DNA of 16,703 nt from an uncultured bacterium (GTDB taxonomy: Bacteria > Planctomycetota > Phycisphaerae > Phycisphaerales > SM1A02): contig CAJACJ010000003.1 in assembly GCA_903938205.1 (NCBI GenBank), positions 1 through 16,703 on the forward strand, given 5' to 3'. Made by a program: the position numbers and the translations under genes. The notes below the pieces were generated by a model. That model was not told where the DNA came from, made no database searches, and worked only from the letters and a program-made list of their open reading frames with translations. Positions 7,944-15,986 of this stretch are shown one piece after another; positions within the stretch are counted from its first letter, which is position 1; each line of letters begins with the position of its first letter.

Positions 7944-8426
7944 GTGAAACTTGGAATTCTCTCTGACAGTCATGGCCGCCACGAGCGCACGCACAAAGCC
8001 GTGCAACTTCTGCTGTCCAAGGGCGCAAACCAACTCGCACACTGCGGCGACATTGAAACTGAGCAGGTCATTGATCAACTTGTGGGAATTCAAGCACATG
8101 TGGTGTTTGGCAATTGCGATCCAGATTGGCGTGTTCTTAGCCGATATGCGCTTGGATTAGGCGTACTTGTGCAACATCCTCTGGCGCGCTTTGAATGTGG
8201 CGGCCGCACTTTTGCAATGACGCATGGACATGATTCGGATTGCGTCACGGCGGCGCTGAATGAGGGCGTGGATTTTTTGCTGCATGGACACACTCATGTT
8301 TGCCGCGACGAACGCCACGGGGCTACTCGCATTATCAATCCTGGGGCGCTTCACCGCGCGAGTGAGTTCACTGTTGCTTTGCTGGACACGGAAACGGATC
8401 AATTGCAATTCTTGGTGGTGGCATGA
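7944..8426 (+). CDS. YfcE/MJ0936-family metallophosphoesterase
   Basis: A 160-residue cytoplasmic phosphodiesterase or phosphatase of the calcineurin-like superfamily, small YfcE/MJ0936 type. All metal-binding motifs are visible: D8-x-H10 in LSDSHG, G35-D36, G56-N57-C-D, T-H94-G-H96, and H114-G-H116-T-H118, followed by NPG at 132-134. The length matches the family (about 155-185). Members hydrolyse model phosphodiesters with Mn or another divalent metal; the physiological substrate is generally unknown. The start is a GTG with no recognisable Shine-Dalgarno; ATGs just upstream are out of frame, and the family begins exactly at MKLGILSDSHG. The gene is divergent from gltX. Confidence 0.93.
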   Translation: MKLGILSDSHGRHERTHKAVQLLLSKGANQLAHCGDIETEQVIDQLVGIQAHVVFGNCDPDWRVLSRYALGLGVLVQHPLARFECGGRTFAMTHGHDSDCVTAALNEGVDFLLHGHTHVCRDERHGATRIINPGALHRASEFTVALLDTETDQLQFLVVA

Positions 8427-8561
8427 GGACTTTGCGCGCGCCGGGTTGCGTGCGTAGGATTTTGCGGATCAATAATTATCATCGCGAACACAATCGAGAG
8501 TGAACTACTTTGGCTAGACCGTGCATCTCTTTCAAATTCATTTCAATCGAAGGCGCATCAT

Positions 8562-9032
8562 TTGACGAACTCCATTTCCATGACGCTTCTTCTTGTTCAA
8601 GCCGCCGCTTCGCTCTATCTCATGGGCTTGATTTGGCTGATTCAAATTGTGCACTACCCGCTCATGAGCCAAGTGAGCCGCGAGACCTTTGCGCAGTACG
8701 AACAACTGCACTCGCGTTGGATCACGCCAATCGTGGCTATTCCAATGTTGATGGAACTTGCGTGCTGCATTCTCTTGGTGGTGAATCGTCCGCCGGCTAT
8801 TCCCGCGTGGCTCACTTGGTGCGGACTGGCTTTGGTGGTGGTGATTTGGTTGAGCACGTTTTTGCTACAAGTGCCCTGCCATACGCTTCTTTCACAGGGA
8901 TTTAATGCGGATACGCACGCTCAACTTGTTGCGACAAATTGGATTCGAACAGTGGCGTGGAGCGCGCGCGCCGCGGTCGCCATGGGCATGATTTATTTGT
9001 TTTGGAAATTCACCGCCCAAGTGATTGAGTGA
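8562..9032 (+). CDS. Four-helix integral membrane protein of unknown function
   Basis: A 156-residue hydrophobic protein with four predicted membrane helices at about 7-30, 54-74, 82-104 and 129-150. Polar residues cluster at helix ends (QIVHYP at 28-33, Y46-E-Q-L-H50, E65 inside helix 2, QVPCH at 103-107, NWIRT at 126-130), an arrangement seen in small conserved four-helix membrane proteins of the DUF1772/anthrone-oxygenase-like type; this assignment is only a resemblance. The start is TTG 8562, supported by GAAGG ending eight bases upstream; the in-frame ATG at 8580 has no ribosome site at a usable distance. The stop lies 27 bases before corA, so the two are probably co-transcribed, which could suggest a membrane or ion-related role. 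Confidence 0.75.
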   Translation: MTNSISMTLLLVQAAASLYLMGLIWLIQIVHYPLMSQVSRETFAQYEQLHSRWITPIVAIPMLMELACCILLVVNRPPAIPAWLTWCGLALVVVIWLSTFLLQVPCHTLLSQGFNADTHAQLVATNWIRTVAWSARAAVAMGMIYLFWKFTAQVIE

Positions 9033-9059
9033 TTTCACTTGCGGAGTTAGCCTGTCTCT

Positions 9060-10190
9060 ATGCAGATCTTCTCCAAAAGAAGTGAAAACGAATTGGCAAT
9101 GCCAAATCTGAATCATCCTCCTGGCACGCTGATCATTGATCCAGAATCACCAAAGCCCGTCCTGACGGTGTTTGGATACTCGCCTGAAAGTTTTGAGGAG
9201 CGAACACTGCAGCACCCTGATGAGGTGAAAGAGTTCATGCAAAAGTGGCCGCTCATTTGGCTGAATGTAGATGGTCTTGGCGATGAGGCGACGCTGCGAT
9301 CGATCGCCAACATTTTCAACATCCACCCATTGGCGCTAGAAGATATTGCGGACACTTCCCAACGCGCGAAGGTTGAACAATACGACGGACATGCGACATT
9401 TATTGTTGTGCCCATGCCGCACCCTGTTGAACATCAACATGAATTCACGACAGAGCAATTGTGCTTGTATTTAGGCGAACGCTGCGTGGTCAGCTTTCAA
9501 GAAACCGCCCCAGGAGATTGCTTGGAGGTGATTCGCAATAGAATCCGCCAAAAAAAGGGCCGTGTGCGCATTAGCAACGCGGCCTATTTGGCGTACGCCT
9601 TGGTGGACACGGTCATTGACGCCTTCTTTCCAATTGTCAGCACCATGGGTGATTCGCTTGATGCGTTGGAGGCTCGCATTATGGAGGAATCAAAGAATTC
9701 ACAAATCTTTGACATACGCGCCGTGAAAGTAAATTTAATGCGGGTGCGCCGCGCCGTCTGGCCCATGCGCGACGCCATTTTGAATATGACCACCATGGAG
9801 CATGTGTGGGGGCAAGACTTGCGGCCCTACTTGCGTGATGCCGCGGATCATGTCGCTCGCTTGATGGATTTAATCGAGACCGACCGCATGATGGCCAGCG
9901 ACTTGATGGAGTTGTATCTCAACTCCGCCAGCAATCGCTTAGGCGAAGTCAATAAATTTCTGACCGTTGTCGCAACTATTTTTATTCCTGTTGGCGCCAT
10001 AGCCAGTATTTACGGAATGAACTTCGATATGGAAAAAAGCGCTTGGAACATGCCAGAATTGAAATGGACTTACGGTTACCCCTTTGCTTTGGGATTGATG
10101 ACGTCTGTTGCGGCAATCTTTCTGTTTATTTTTTGGCGCCGCGGGTGGCTCGGAAACCAATTTGACGGCCATAAGCGAAAACGTAAATAA
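9060..10190 (+). CDS. corA: CorA-family divalent metal ion transporter
   Basis: A 376-residue inner-membrane channel for Mg2+, possibly also Co2+ or Ni2+; family members work as pentamers. The N-terminal cytoplasmic domain (to about 230, with HPLALEDI at 97-104) is followed by a long stalk helix. TM1 is about 300-317 (FLTVVATIFIPVGAIAS), ending in the hallmark Y318-G-M-N321 motif. A short loop with acidic residues leads to TM2 at about 340-360, and the C-terminus is very basic (HKRKRK), facing the cytoplasm. All of this fits a functional CorA of usual length. Start ATG 9060 has GGAG 13 bases upstream, slightly long; the alternative ATG 9099 lacks a site. It probably shares a transcript with the membrane protein before it. 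Confidence 0.95.
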   Translation: MQIFSKRSENELAMPNLNHPPGTLIIDPESPKPVLTVFGYSPESFEERTLQHPDEVKEFMQKWPLIWLNVDGLGDEATLRSIANIFNIHPLALEDIADTSQRAKVEQYDGHATFIVVPMPHPVEHQHEFTTEQLCLYLGERCVVSFQETAPGDCLEVIRNRIRQKKGRVRISNAAYLAYALVDTVIDAFFPIVSTMGDSLDALEARIMEESKNSQIFDIRAVKVNLMRVRRAVWPMRDAILNMTTMEHVWGQDLRPYLRDAADHVARLMDLIETDRMMASDLMELYLNSASNRLGEVNKFLTVVATIFIPVGAIASIYGMNFDMEKSAWNMPELKWTYGYPFALGLMTSVAAIFLFIFWRRGWLGNQFDGHKRKRK

Positions 10191-10315
10191 TACGGCTTTT
10201 TGCCCTCTATTTTATATAACCACTGGTCGACATGCGTGCCTAGGATGCAAGACATATTCCCGCATGCCGATGCATTTTATTTGATCCCTTGACCATCAAC
10301 ACAAGCACCACACCA

Positions 10316-11761
10316 ATGACAACAGCAACACCCGCCGCCGCAACACACTCCAAAGATCTTCCCCGCACACTTTCCGCATTGATGAAGTCTGGCTGGCGCA
10401 GCCGAACTGTGAAAGAAGAGTTGCGCGAAAACATGACCCGCATGTTGGCGGCCAAAGAAAATCTTTTCCCCGGCATTGTGGGCTACGAAGACACGGTGCT
10501 GCCAGAAATTGTCAACGCAATGATTGCTGGCCACGACATGTTGTTTCTTGGCGAGAAAGGTCAGGGCAAGAGTCGACTCATGCGCTCGCTGATTCGATTT
10601 CTAGATGCTGAACTTCCATACATGGATATTCCTGGTTGCCCTGTTCACGAAGATCCCACCAAGCCCATCACACAAATGGGCCGCGCCATGTTGGCCAACA
10701 CGCCAGCCGATAAGATTCCAATCGCATGGTGGAGACGCGAGGATCGCTACGCAGAGCGTTTGGCACCAGGAACAAAGTTCGCCGACGTGGTGGGCGAGAT
10801 CGATCCAGCAAAAATGGCCTTTGGGGCCGGAATGGGCAGCGAAGACGCGCTTCATTTTGGCTTAATTCCGCGCACGCATCGTGGAATTTTTGCCATGAAT
10901 GAATTGCCCGACTTGGATGAGTTGGTGCAAGTTGGTCTGTTCAATGTGCTTGAAGAACGTGACGTGCAAATTCGCGGGTACCCCATCCGGTTTGATCTGG
11001 ATGTTTTGGTTTTGTTCTCGGCGAATCCAAGCACCTACAACCGCTCGGGAAAAGTCATTCCACAATTGAAGGACCGAATTGGAAGCGTCATTCAGACGCA
11101 CTACCCGCGCGAGCGCGCGCTTGGAATTCAAATTACACGCCAAGAAGCCGACATTGATTTAGGCGGCGCGTATCCAGTTGTGGTTCCACCATTCATGGAT
11201 GAAATCATCGAGCAGATTTCTATTCAAGCCCGGGCCAGCCGTTTCATTGATTCTTCCAGTGGAGTAAGCGCGCGATTTTCTTCCAGCAATTGGCGCACCA
11301 TGGTTGCCAACGCGCGTCGCCGCGCAATTCAACTTGGCGAAACTCCAGCGGTGCCGCGCATCAGTGATCTTGCGCATCTGTATTCAAGTTCGGCTGGCAA
11401 ACTTGAACTTGATCTCATGGGCAGCCACCAAATGAACGAGAAGCAAGTGTTGGACTCCATCATTGCGGAGGCGGTCGGAGTTGTATTTCAGGAATATGTG
11501 GATGAGCACGGATTGGGTGAAATTGCCGAGATTTTCGCCAAAGGCGTGAAGATTGAGGTTGGCGATTTAATTCCAAGTTCCACTTATGCCGAGCGTCTAC
11601 AACGCGTTCCGCCGGCGTGGGACAAGGCCTTTGAAGTCAACGCATCAAAGGACCCCGCCGTGCGCGCCAGTTGTGTGGAGTTTGTGCTTGCGGGATTGCA
11701 TGCCACCGATCGAATCTCGCGTTCACAGAAACATGGACGGACTTCTTACGAGGTGAAATAA
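10316..11761 (+). CDS. AAA+ ATPase of the MoxR / magnesium-chelatase ChlI type
   Basis: A cytoplasmic AAA+ ATPase of 481 residues from ATG 10316. It has Walker A GEKGQGKS at 79-86, a Walker B-like strand GIFAMNELPDLDE at about 190-202, sensor-1 SANP at 235-238 and the PQLKDRIGS segment with candidate arginine finger R254. The first acidic residue of Walker B is asparagine (N195-E196 rather than D-E). My recollection is that 'NELPDL' is common in this ChlI-like subfamily, so it need not mean an inactive enzyme. A C-terminal helical region of about 190 residues follows. MoxR-type ATPases act with VWA proteins to remodel or insert metals into partner proteins. The VWA gene starts two bases after this stop codon, which supports that role. 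Start is uncertain: TTG 10289 is in frame but neither start has a Shine-Dalgarno. Confidence 0.9.
   Translation: MTTATPAAATHSKDLPRTLSALMKSGWRSRTVKEELRENMTRMLAAKENLFPGIVGYEDTVLPEIVNAMIAGHDMLFLGEKGQGKSRLMRSLIRFLDAELPYMDIPGCPVHEDPTKPITQMGRAMLANTPADKIPIAWWRREDRYAERLAPGTKFADVVGEIDPAKMAFGAGMGSEDALHFGLIPRTHRGIFAMNELPDLDELVQVGLFNVLEERDVQIRGYPIRFDLDVLVLFSANPSTYNRSGKVIPQLKDRIGSVIQTHYPRERALGIQITRQEADIDLGGAYPVVVPPFMDEIIEQISIQARASRFIDSSSGVSARFSSSNWRTMVANARRRAIQLGETPAVPRISDLAHLYSSSAGKLELDLMGSHQMNEKQVLDSIIAEAVGVVFQEYVDEHGLGEIAEIFAKGVKIEVGDLIPSSTYAERLQRVPPAWDKAFEVNASKDPAVRASCVEFVLAGLHATDRISRSQKHGRTSYEVK
11750..11756 (+). promoter_or_regulatory. Strong Shine-Dalgarno for the VWA gene inside the ATPase 3' end
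   Basis: GAGGTGA at 11750-11756 matches the anti-Shine-Dalgarno well and lies seven bases before GTG 11764. It overlaps the last codons of the ATPase gene. This decides the start of the VWA protein, although the frame is open upstream to an ATG at 11671, and it suggests coupled translation of the pair. Confidence 0.75.
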
Positions 11762-11763
11762 GC

Positions 11764-13512
11764 GTGCCCGCCAAGAAACCATTGAGCGATGATAACGCTG
11801 CGCAAAAATCTCTCGGCGGGGTTTTGCATACCTATTTAAAATTTGATCCGATTCAATTTCCGCCACCGCGATCAGAGGCGCCTGACGCGGTTGGTGCGGC
11901 ATTCAACCACATGATGATGTACGGCTCCATGCGCCGCTTCACGCCCGAAGAACTTGCCGACGCGATCGAGATTGACCCCGCTTCAATCAATGGTCTTGGT
12001 CCAAGTTTGGAATCACTGCGACGCATGTTGCAGGAGCGCAAAGAAAAAATCCTGGCCACATTTCAAACGGATTCCGTGCGCGAAGAGGCCCGCAAGATAT
12101 TTCAAGACCTTGCCGGCAAAATTGAAGCGCCCGAAGAGTTGAAAAAAAAGTTCCGTGAGTTGGTAAAGGAAGAGCAACTGCGCGACCTGGAAAAACTTTG
12201 GTACCGCGTGGAGGAAAAGAGCTTGTTTGCGCGGCGTTTGCTGCAACTTATTGAACGCCTTGGCGAGCGCTACCAAGTGGAATCACTCGCTTCAAAATAT
12301 GTGTTCACCGGCGCCATCACAATGAATGTGGAGAAAGCGTTGGCCATCAAGGAGGAGTTGGAAACCATTGATCGCCTGCTTGCGCAAATTGAAGAGGCCA
12401 TGAAGAACGCCAAGGTTGCCAAGATTGACATGGAAGCGCTGAGTCGTTTCGCGCAAGAACAAGACGTGAGTGATTTACGCGAAATTGCCAAGCGAATTCA
12501 GGAGCAAGCCAAACTACTGGCCGAGCAACAAGGCCTGGAACAAGACGGCAAAGGCTTCAAACTTTCTCCCAAGGCCATGCGTATTTATCAAAGCCGACTG
12601 TTGAAAACAATTTTTTCATCACTGCAAGCCGCACGCTCGGGTCGACACGAAGGCGTGTTGACCAATGATGGAGCGGTTGAACTTCCGTCAACACGCGCTT
12701 ACGAATTTGGAGACTCCCCCGCCGCAATGGATGTGCCGCAAACATTCATCAACGCGCTTCTGCGTGAACGCTCCAATCAACCTGGCCCGCGCACGCCTGG
12801 CCCGCTGCATATTCGCAGCGAGGACATTGAAGTGCATCGCACTCGCCGCGCGCCCAAGGCCGCAACCGCCGTGCTCATGGATATGTCGGGATCCATGCGT
12901 TATGGCGGGCAATATGTGGCATGCAAGAAAATGGCGCTGGCCTTGGACGGACTGATCCGCAGCGAATATCCCGGCGACTTTTTACAACTGATCGAGATGT
13001 ATTCACTGGCCAAAGCCGTCGCAATTTCCGATGTGCCCGCGCTCATGCCCAAAGTGGTCTCAATCAATAGTTCCGTGGTCAGACTGAAAGCCGATCTATC
13101 CGACCCACGCGTCACGGAATCCGATCTTCCGCTTCACTTCACAAACATTCAGCGCGCCATGCAACTGGGTCGCCAATTTCTTTCCGCGCAAGCAACCCCC
13201 AACAAGCAAATCATTCTCATAACGGACGGACTTCCAACCGCGCACTTTGAAGGCAGCACATTGTTCCTTCTTTATCCTCCAGACCCGCGCACGGAAAAAG
13301 CCACCATGCGCGAAGCCATGCTCTGCCAGCGTGAGGGAATAACCATCAACATTATTTTGCTGCCTTCATGGAGCCAAACAGAAGAGGATGTCTCATTCGC
13401 ACAACGTATGGCGCAAACCACCGGAGGCCGAGTCATGTTCGCCGGCGGTGAAGACTTGGACCGATTTGTAGTGTGGGACTATGTGAATCGGCGGCGCAGT
13501 ATCTTGGGCTAA
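11764..13512 (+). CDS. VWA-domain protein, partner of the MoxR-type ATPase
   Basis: A 582-residue cytoplasmic protein with no signal peptide or membrane helix. The N-terminal part (about 20-75) has a short conserved-looking block (HMMMYGSMRRFTPEEL). Residues 80-280 are highly charged and helical, likely coiled coil. The C-terminal VWA domain (about 365-560) has a complete MIDAS metal site: D373-M-S375-G-S377, T460 and D488 (ITDGLPT). It ends with VVWDYVNRRRSILG. This layout, a helical N-terminal half with a C-terminal VWA, is that of ViaA, NorD and CbbO-type partners of MoxR ATPases; I cannot assign it to one of them. GTG start chosen from the ribosome site at 11750-11756; extending to ATG 11671 would overlap the ATPase by 91 bases and add a cysteine-rich leader with no support. 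No client gene is adjacent, so the target is unknown. Confidence 0.9.
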   Translation: MPAKKPLSDDNAAQKSLGGVLHTYLKFDPIQFPPPRSEAPDAVGAAFNHMMMYGSMRRFTPEELADAIEIDPASINGLGPSLESLRRMLQERKEKILATFQTDSVREEARKIFQDLAGKIEAPEELKKKFRELVKEEQLRDLEKLWYRVEEKSLFARRLLQLIERLGERYQVESLASKYVFTGAITMNVEKALAIKEELETIDRLLAQIEEAMKNAKVAKIDMEALSRFAQEQDVSDLREIAKRIQEQAKLLAEQQGLEQDGKGFKLSPKAMRIYQSRLLKTIFSSLQAARSGRHEGVLTNDGAVELPSTRAYEFGDSPAAMDVPQTFINALLRERSNQPGPRTPGPLHIRSEDIEVHRTRRAPKAATAVLMDMSGSMRYGGQYVACKKMALALDGLIRSEYPGDFLQLIEMYSLAKAVAISDVPALMPKVVSINSSVVRLKADLSDPRVTESDLPLHFTNIQRAMQLGRQFLSAQATPNKQIILITDGLPTAHFEGSTLFLLYPPDPRTEKATMREAMLCQREGITINIILLPSWSQTEEDVSFAQRMAQTTGGRVMFAGGEDLDRFVVWDYVNRRRSILG

Positions 13513-13682
13513 GTCCATTCATTGCGGGGCACTGAGCCGCTTCCATTTGGCAATCTTCAACAAATACGCTTGTTTTATGCATCAATCCACTAGCCAACAT
13601 TGCTATTCTCTCAGTCCATGTGGCTCCCACTTTGGTGGCCAATTTGGATTGAAATGAACATCAACAGAAATTAGGAAATGAC

Positions 13683-15845
13683 ATGTCCCAAATGCGCACG
13701 TCGAATCACAATTCAGCCATGATCAACAATGTCCGCGCCAGCGATGTTTTTGGAACGCTGACATTTTGCGGCGACACCATGCTCAAGCGTTTGCCCAGCG
13801 ATGTGTACGCAAGCATTCAGCGAACCATTCATGATGGTCGCTCGCTTGATCCCGCCGTGGCTAATACTGTTGCCGTTGCAATGAAAGATTGGGCGGTTGA
13901 AAATGGCGCCACACATTATTGCCATTGGTTCCAACCACTCACTGGAATGACAGCTGAGAAGCACGACGCCTTCCTGTCCATTTTGGGAGATGGCACAGCG
14001 ATTGAAAAACTCTCCGGCGAACAACTGATCCAAGGCGAGCCAGATGCCAGCAGTTTTCCATCTGGTGGAATTCGCGATACCTATGAAGCCCGCGGCTACA
14101 CCGCGTGGGACGCAACAAGTCCAGCCTTTTTGCTGCGAAATCCTAGCGGCGTCACCACGCTGTGCATTCCAACCGCGTTCGTCAGTTGGACCGGCGAAGC
14201 GCTGGACAAGAAGACTCCACTGCTGCGCTCCATTCGCGCGGTAAACAATCAGGCGCTGCGCGTTCTGAAATTTTTCGGCACCGACACCGGCGTGACGCAA
14301 GTCATCACCACGCTTGGTTGTGAACAGGAATATTTTTTGGTCGACCGCGAATTGTTCAACGAGCGTCTTGACTTGGTTATCACTGGCCGCACGCTCATTG
14401 GCGCGCCCGCGCCCAAGGGCCATCAACTTGATGACCATTACTTTGGCGCCATTCCAGATCGCGTGATTAGTTTCATGACCGACGCCGAGACGCGCCTGTT
14501 TGAACTTGGCATTCCAGTGAAGACGCGCCACAACGAAGTCGCACCGGGCCAGTATGAAATTGCGCCGACATACGAAAACGCGAACATTGCCGCCGACCAT
14601 CAAATGTTGTGCATGCACATTCTGCGCATGACCGCGCGCGAGCACGGCTTTGAATGCTTGATTCACGAGAAGCCATTCGCCGGCGTCAACGGCAGCGGCA
14701 AGCACAACAATTGGAGTTTGTCCACGAATACTGGCGTAAATTTGCTTGATCCACGCGAGGAAACTCACAACAATTTGCAGTTCCTCACTTTCTTGTGCGC
14801 CGTCATCCGCGCTATTGACACGCACGCCGATCTGTTGCGCGCCAGCATTGCGACGGCCGCAAACGACCACCGCTTGGGTGCCAATGAAGCGCCGCCAGCG
14901 ATCATGAGCATTTATTTAGGCTCCATGCTCACCGACATTTTGGATCAACTTGATTCCGGCGCGCCCAAGAAAACAATTCGCGGTGGCAACTTGGATCTTG
15001 GCGAGAAGACATTGCCACTTCTTCCACGCGCGGCCAGCGATCGCAATCGCACCAGTCCATTCGCATTCACAGGCAATAAGTTTGAGTTTCGCGCCGTGGG
15101 CAGCAGCCAAAGCGTTGCTTGGCCAAACACTGTTCTCAACACCATGATCGCTGAGAGCTTGGATTTTGTTGCCACAGAGCTAGAGAAGAAAGCCGGTAAA
15201 AATCCGTCCGAAGCGAAAATGGAAAGCACCGTACGCAGCGTGCTGAAAGATATTGTGAAGAAGCACCGCCGCGTGTGCTTTGACGGCGACGGATATTCAG
15301 AGGCCTGGCACAAGGAAGCCGCCAAGCGCGGTTTGCCCAACATGCAAAGCACCGCGGAATCTCTTCCGTGCTTTGACACAAAGAACGCGCGCGATTTGTT
15401 CGCCAAATACCATGTCCTTTCAAGCGTTGAATTGAACGCGCGCTCCGAAGTGTTGATGGAAACCTATGTGAAGGTTGTTCGCATTGAGGCGCGCACCCTA
15501 ATCACCATGGTGAAGAAGAGCGTGCTTCCAATCGCAAGCCAATGGCAAGCAACATTGGCTGACAATGTTGGAGCATGCCACGCGGCTGGCGTGGAGTGCC
15601 CGGAAGATGAAGCCGCGCTGAAGTCGTGGATGAAAAATGTCAGCAGTTTGCGCGCCGCGCTTACCTCTTTGGAGCACGCCGAAAGCAAACAGATCGCCGA
15701 CTATGCCAAGCACATGCGCCAAGTGCGTGATGAAGTTGTGCCAGCCATGGCGCAAACTCGCCTAGCCTGTGACGCCATCGAACCATGGGTTCCAAACGAA
15801 CTTTGGACCCTTCCAACCTACGCCGAGATGTTGCTGAATCGCTAA
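13683..15845 (+). CDS. glnN: Glutamine synthetase type III (GSIII)
   Basis: A 720-residue cytoplasmic enzyme that makes glutamine from glutamate, ammonia and ATP. The length is that of GSIII (about 700-730), far above GSI or GSII. Signatures: NVRASDVFGTLTFCGD near the N-terminus, ATHYCHWFQPLTG, metal-ligand segment GCEQEYFLVD with E214 and E216, RHNEVAPGQYEIAP at 282-295, the glutamate/ATP loop KPFAGVNGSGKHNNW at 330-344, and ANDHRLGANEAPPA with R397. The C-terminal 250 residues are helical, as in the family. Start ATG 13683 has AGGAAA six to eight bases upstream. The 170-base gap before it contains no hairpin or PII/NtrC-type site I can recognise. An intrinsic terminator follows the stop. 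GSIII occurs in Bacteroidota, cyanobacteria and planctomycetes among others, consistent with the inferred host. Confidence 0.97.
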   Translation: MSQMRTSNHNSAMINNVRASDVFGTLTFCGDTMLKRLPSDVYASIQRTIHDGRSLDPAVANTVAVAMKDWAVENGATHYCHWFQPLTGMTAEKHDAFLSILGDGTAIEKLSGEQLIQGEPDASSFPSGGIRDTYEARGYTAWDATSPAFLLRNPSGVTTLCIPTAFVSWTGEALDKKTPLLRSIRAVNNQALRVLKFFGTDTGVTQVITTLGCEQEYFLVDRELFNERLDLVITGRTLIGAPAPKGHQLDDHYFGAIPDRVISFMTDAETRLFELGIPVKTRHNEVAPGQYEIAPTYENANIAADHQMLCMHILRMTAREHGFECLIHEKPFAGVNGSGKHNNWSLSTNTGVNLLDPREETHNNLQFLTFLCAVIRAIDTHADLLRASIATAANDHRLGANEAPPAIMSIYLGSMLTDILDQLDSGAPKKTIRGGNLDLGEKTLPLLPRAASDRNRTSPFAFTGNKFEFRAVGSSQSVAWPNTVLNTMIAESLDFVATELEKKAGKNPSEAKMESTVRSVLKDIVKKHRRVCFDGDGYSEAWHKEAAKRGLPNMQSTAESLPCFDTKNARDLFAKYHVLSSVELNARSEVLMETYVKVVRIEARTLITMVKKSVLPIASQWQATLADNVGACHAAGVECPEDEAALKSWMKNVSSLRAALTSLEHAESKQIADYAKHMRQVRDEVVPAMAQTRLACDAIEPWVPNELWTLPTYAEMLLNR

Positions 15846-15902
15846 ACCAGAATTATTTTGCGCTGATTTCAAGTTTTTCAGAACATTCCATGAATTCTTG
15901 CA

Positions 15903-15932
15903 CGAACCCGTCCCTCAAGACGGGTTCGTTTT
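15903..15932 (+). terminator. Intrinsic terminator of glnN
   Basis: A perfect ten-base-pair stem, CGAACCCGTC pairing with GACGGGTTCG, encloses a six-base loop (CCTCAA) and is followed by TTTT. It begins 57 bases after the glnN stop codon. The T run is short, but the stem is strong and the position is right. Confidence 0.85.
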
Positions 15933-15934
15933 CA

Positions 15935-15940
15935 TATACT
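15935..15940 (+). promoter_or_regulatory. Candidate -10 box of the trigger-factor gene
   Basis: TATACT lies just after the glnN terminator and 46 bases before the tig start codon, a plausible place for an independent promoter. The same hexamer precedes tRNA-Val. No consensus -35 is seen 17 bases upstream, where the terminator loop lies. Confidence 0.3.
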
Positions 15941-15986
15941 TTCCCACCCTCAAGCCTTCGCTTGAATTCATCAAAGAGAGATACCA

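Noticed and set aside
10191..10260. Possible terminator after corA
   Set aside because: Only a three-base stem around a T run (GGC-TTTTT-GCC) is present; too weak to call.
11671..11763. Upstream ATG extension of the VWA protein
   Set aside because: It would overlap the ATPase by 91 bases with a cysteine-rich leader, while a near-perfect Shine-Dalgarno sits just before GTG 11764.
13527..13552. Possible terminator hairpin after the VWA gene
   Set aside because: GCGG and CCGC could pair, but the stem is four bases and no T run follows.
13713..14870. Minus-strand ORF of 385 codons opposite glnN
   Set aside because: It is fully antisense to strongly conserved GSIII motifs. Long antisense frames arise from the codon bias of such genes; no ribosome site or domain was seen.
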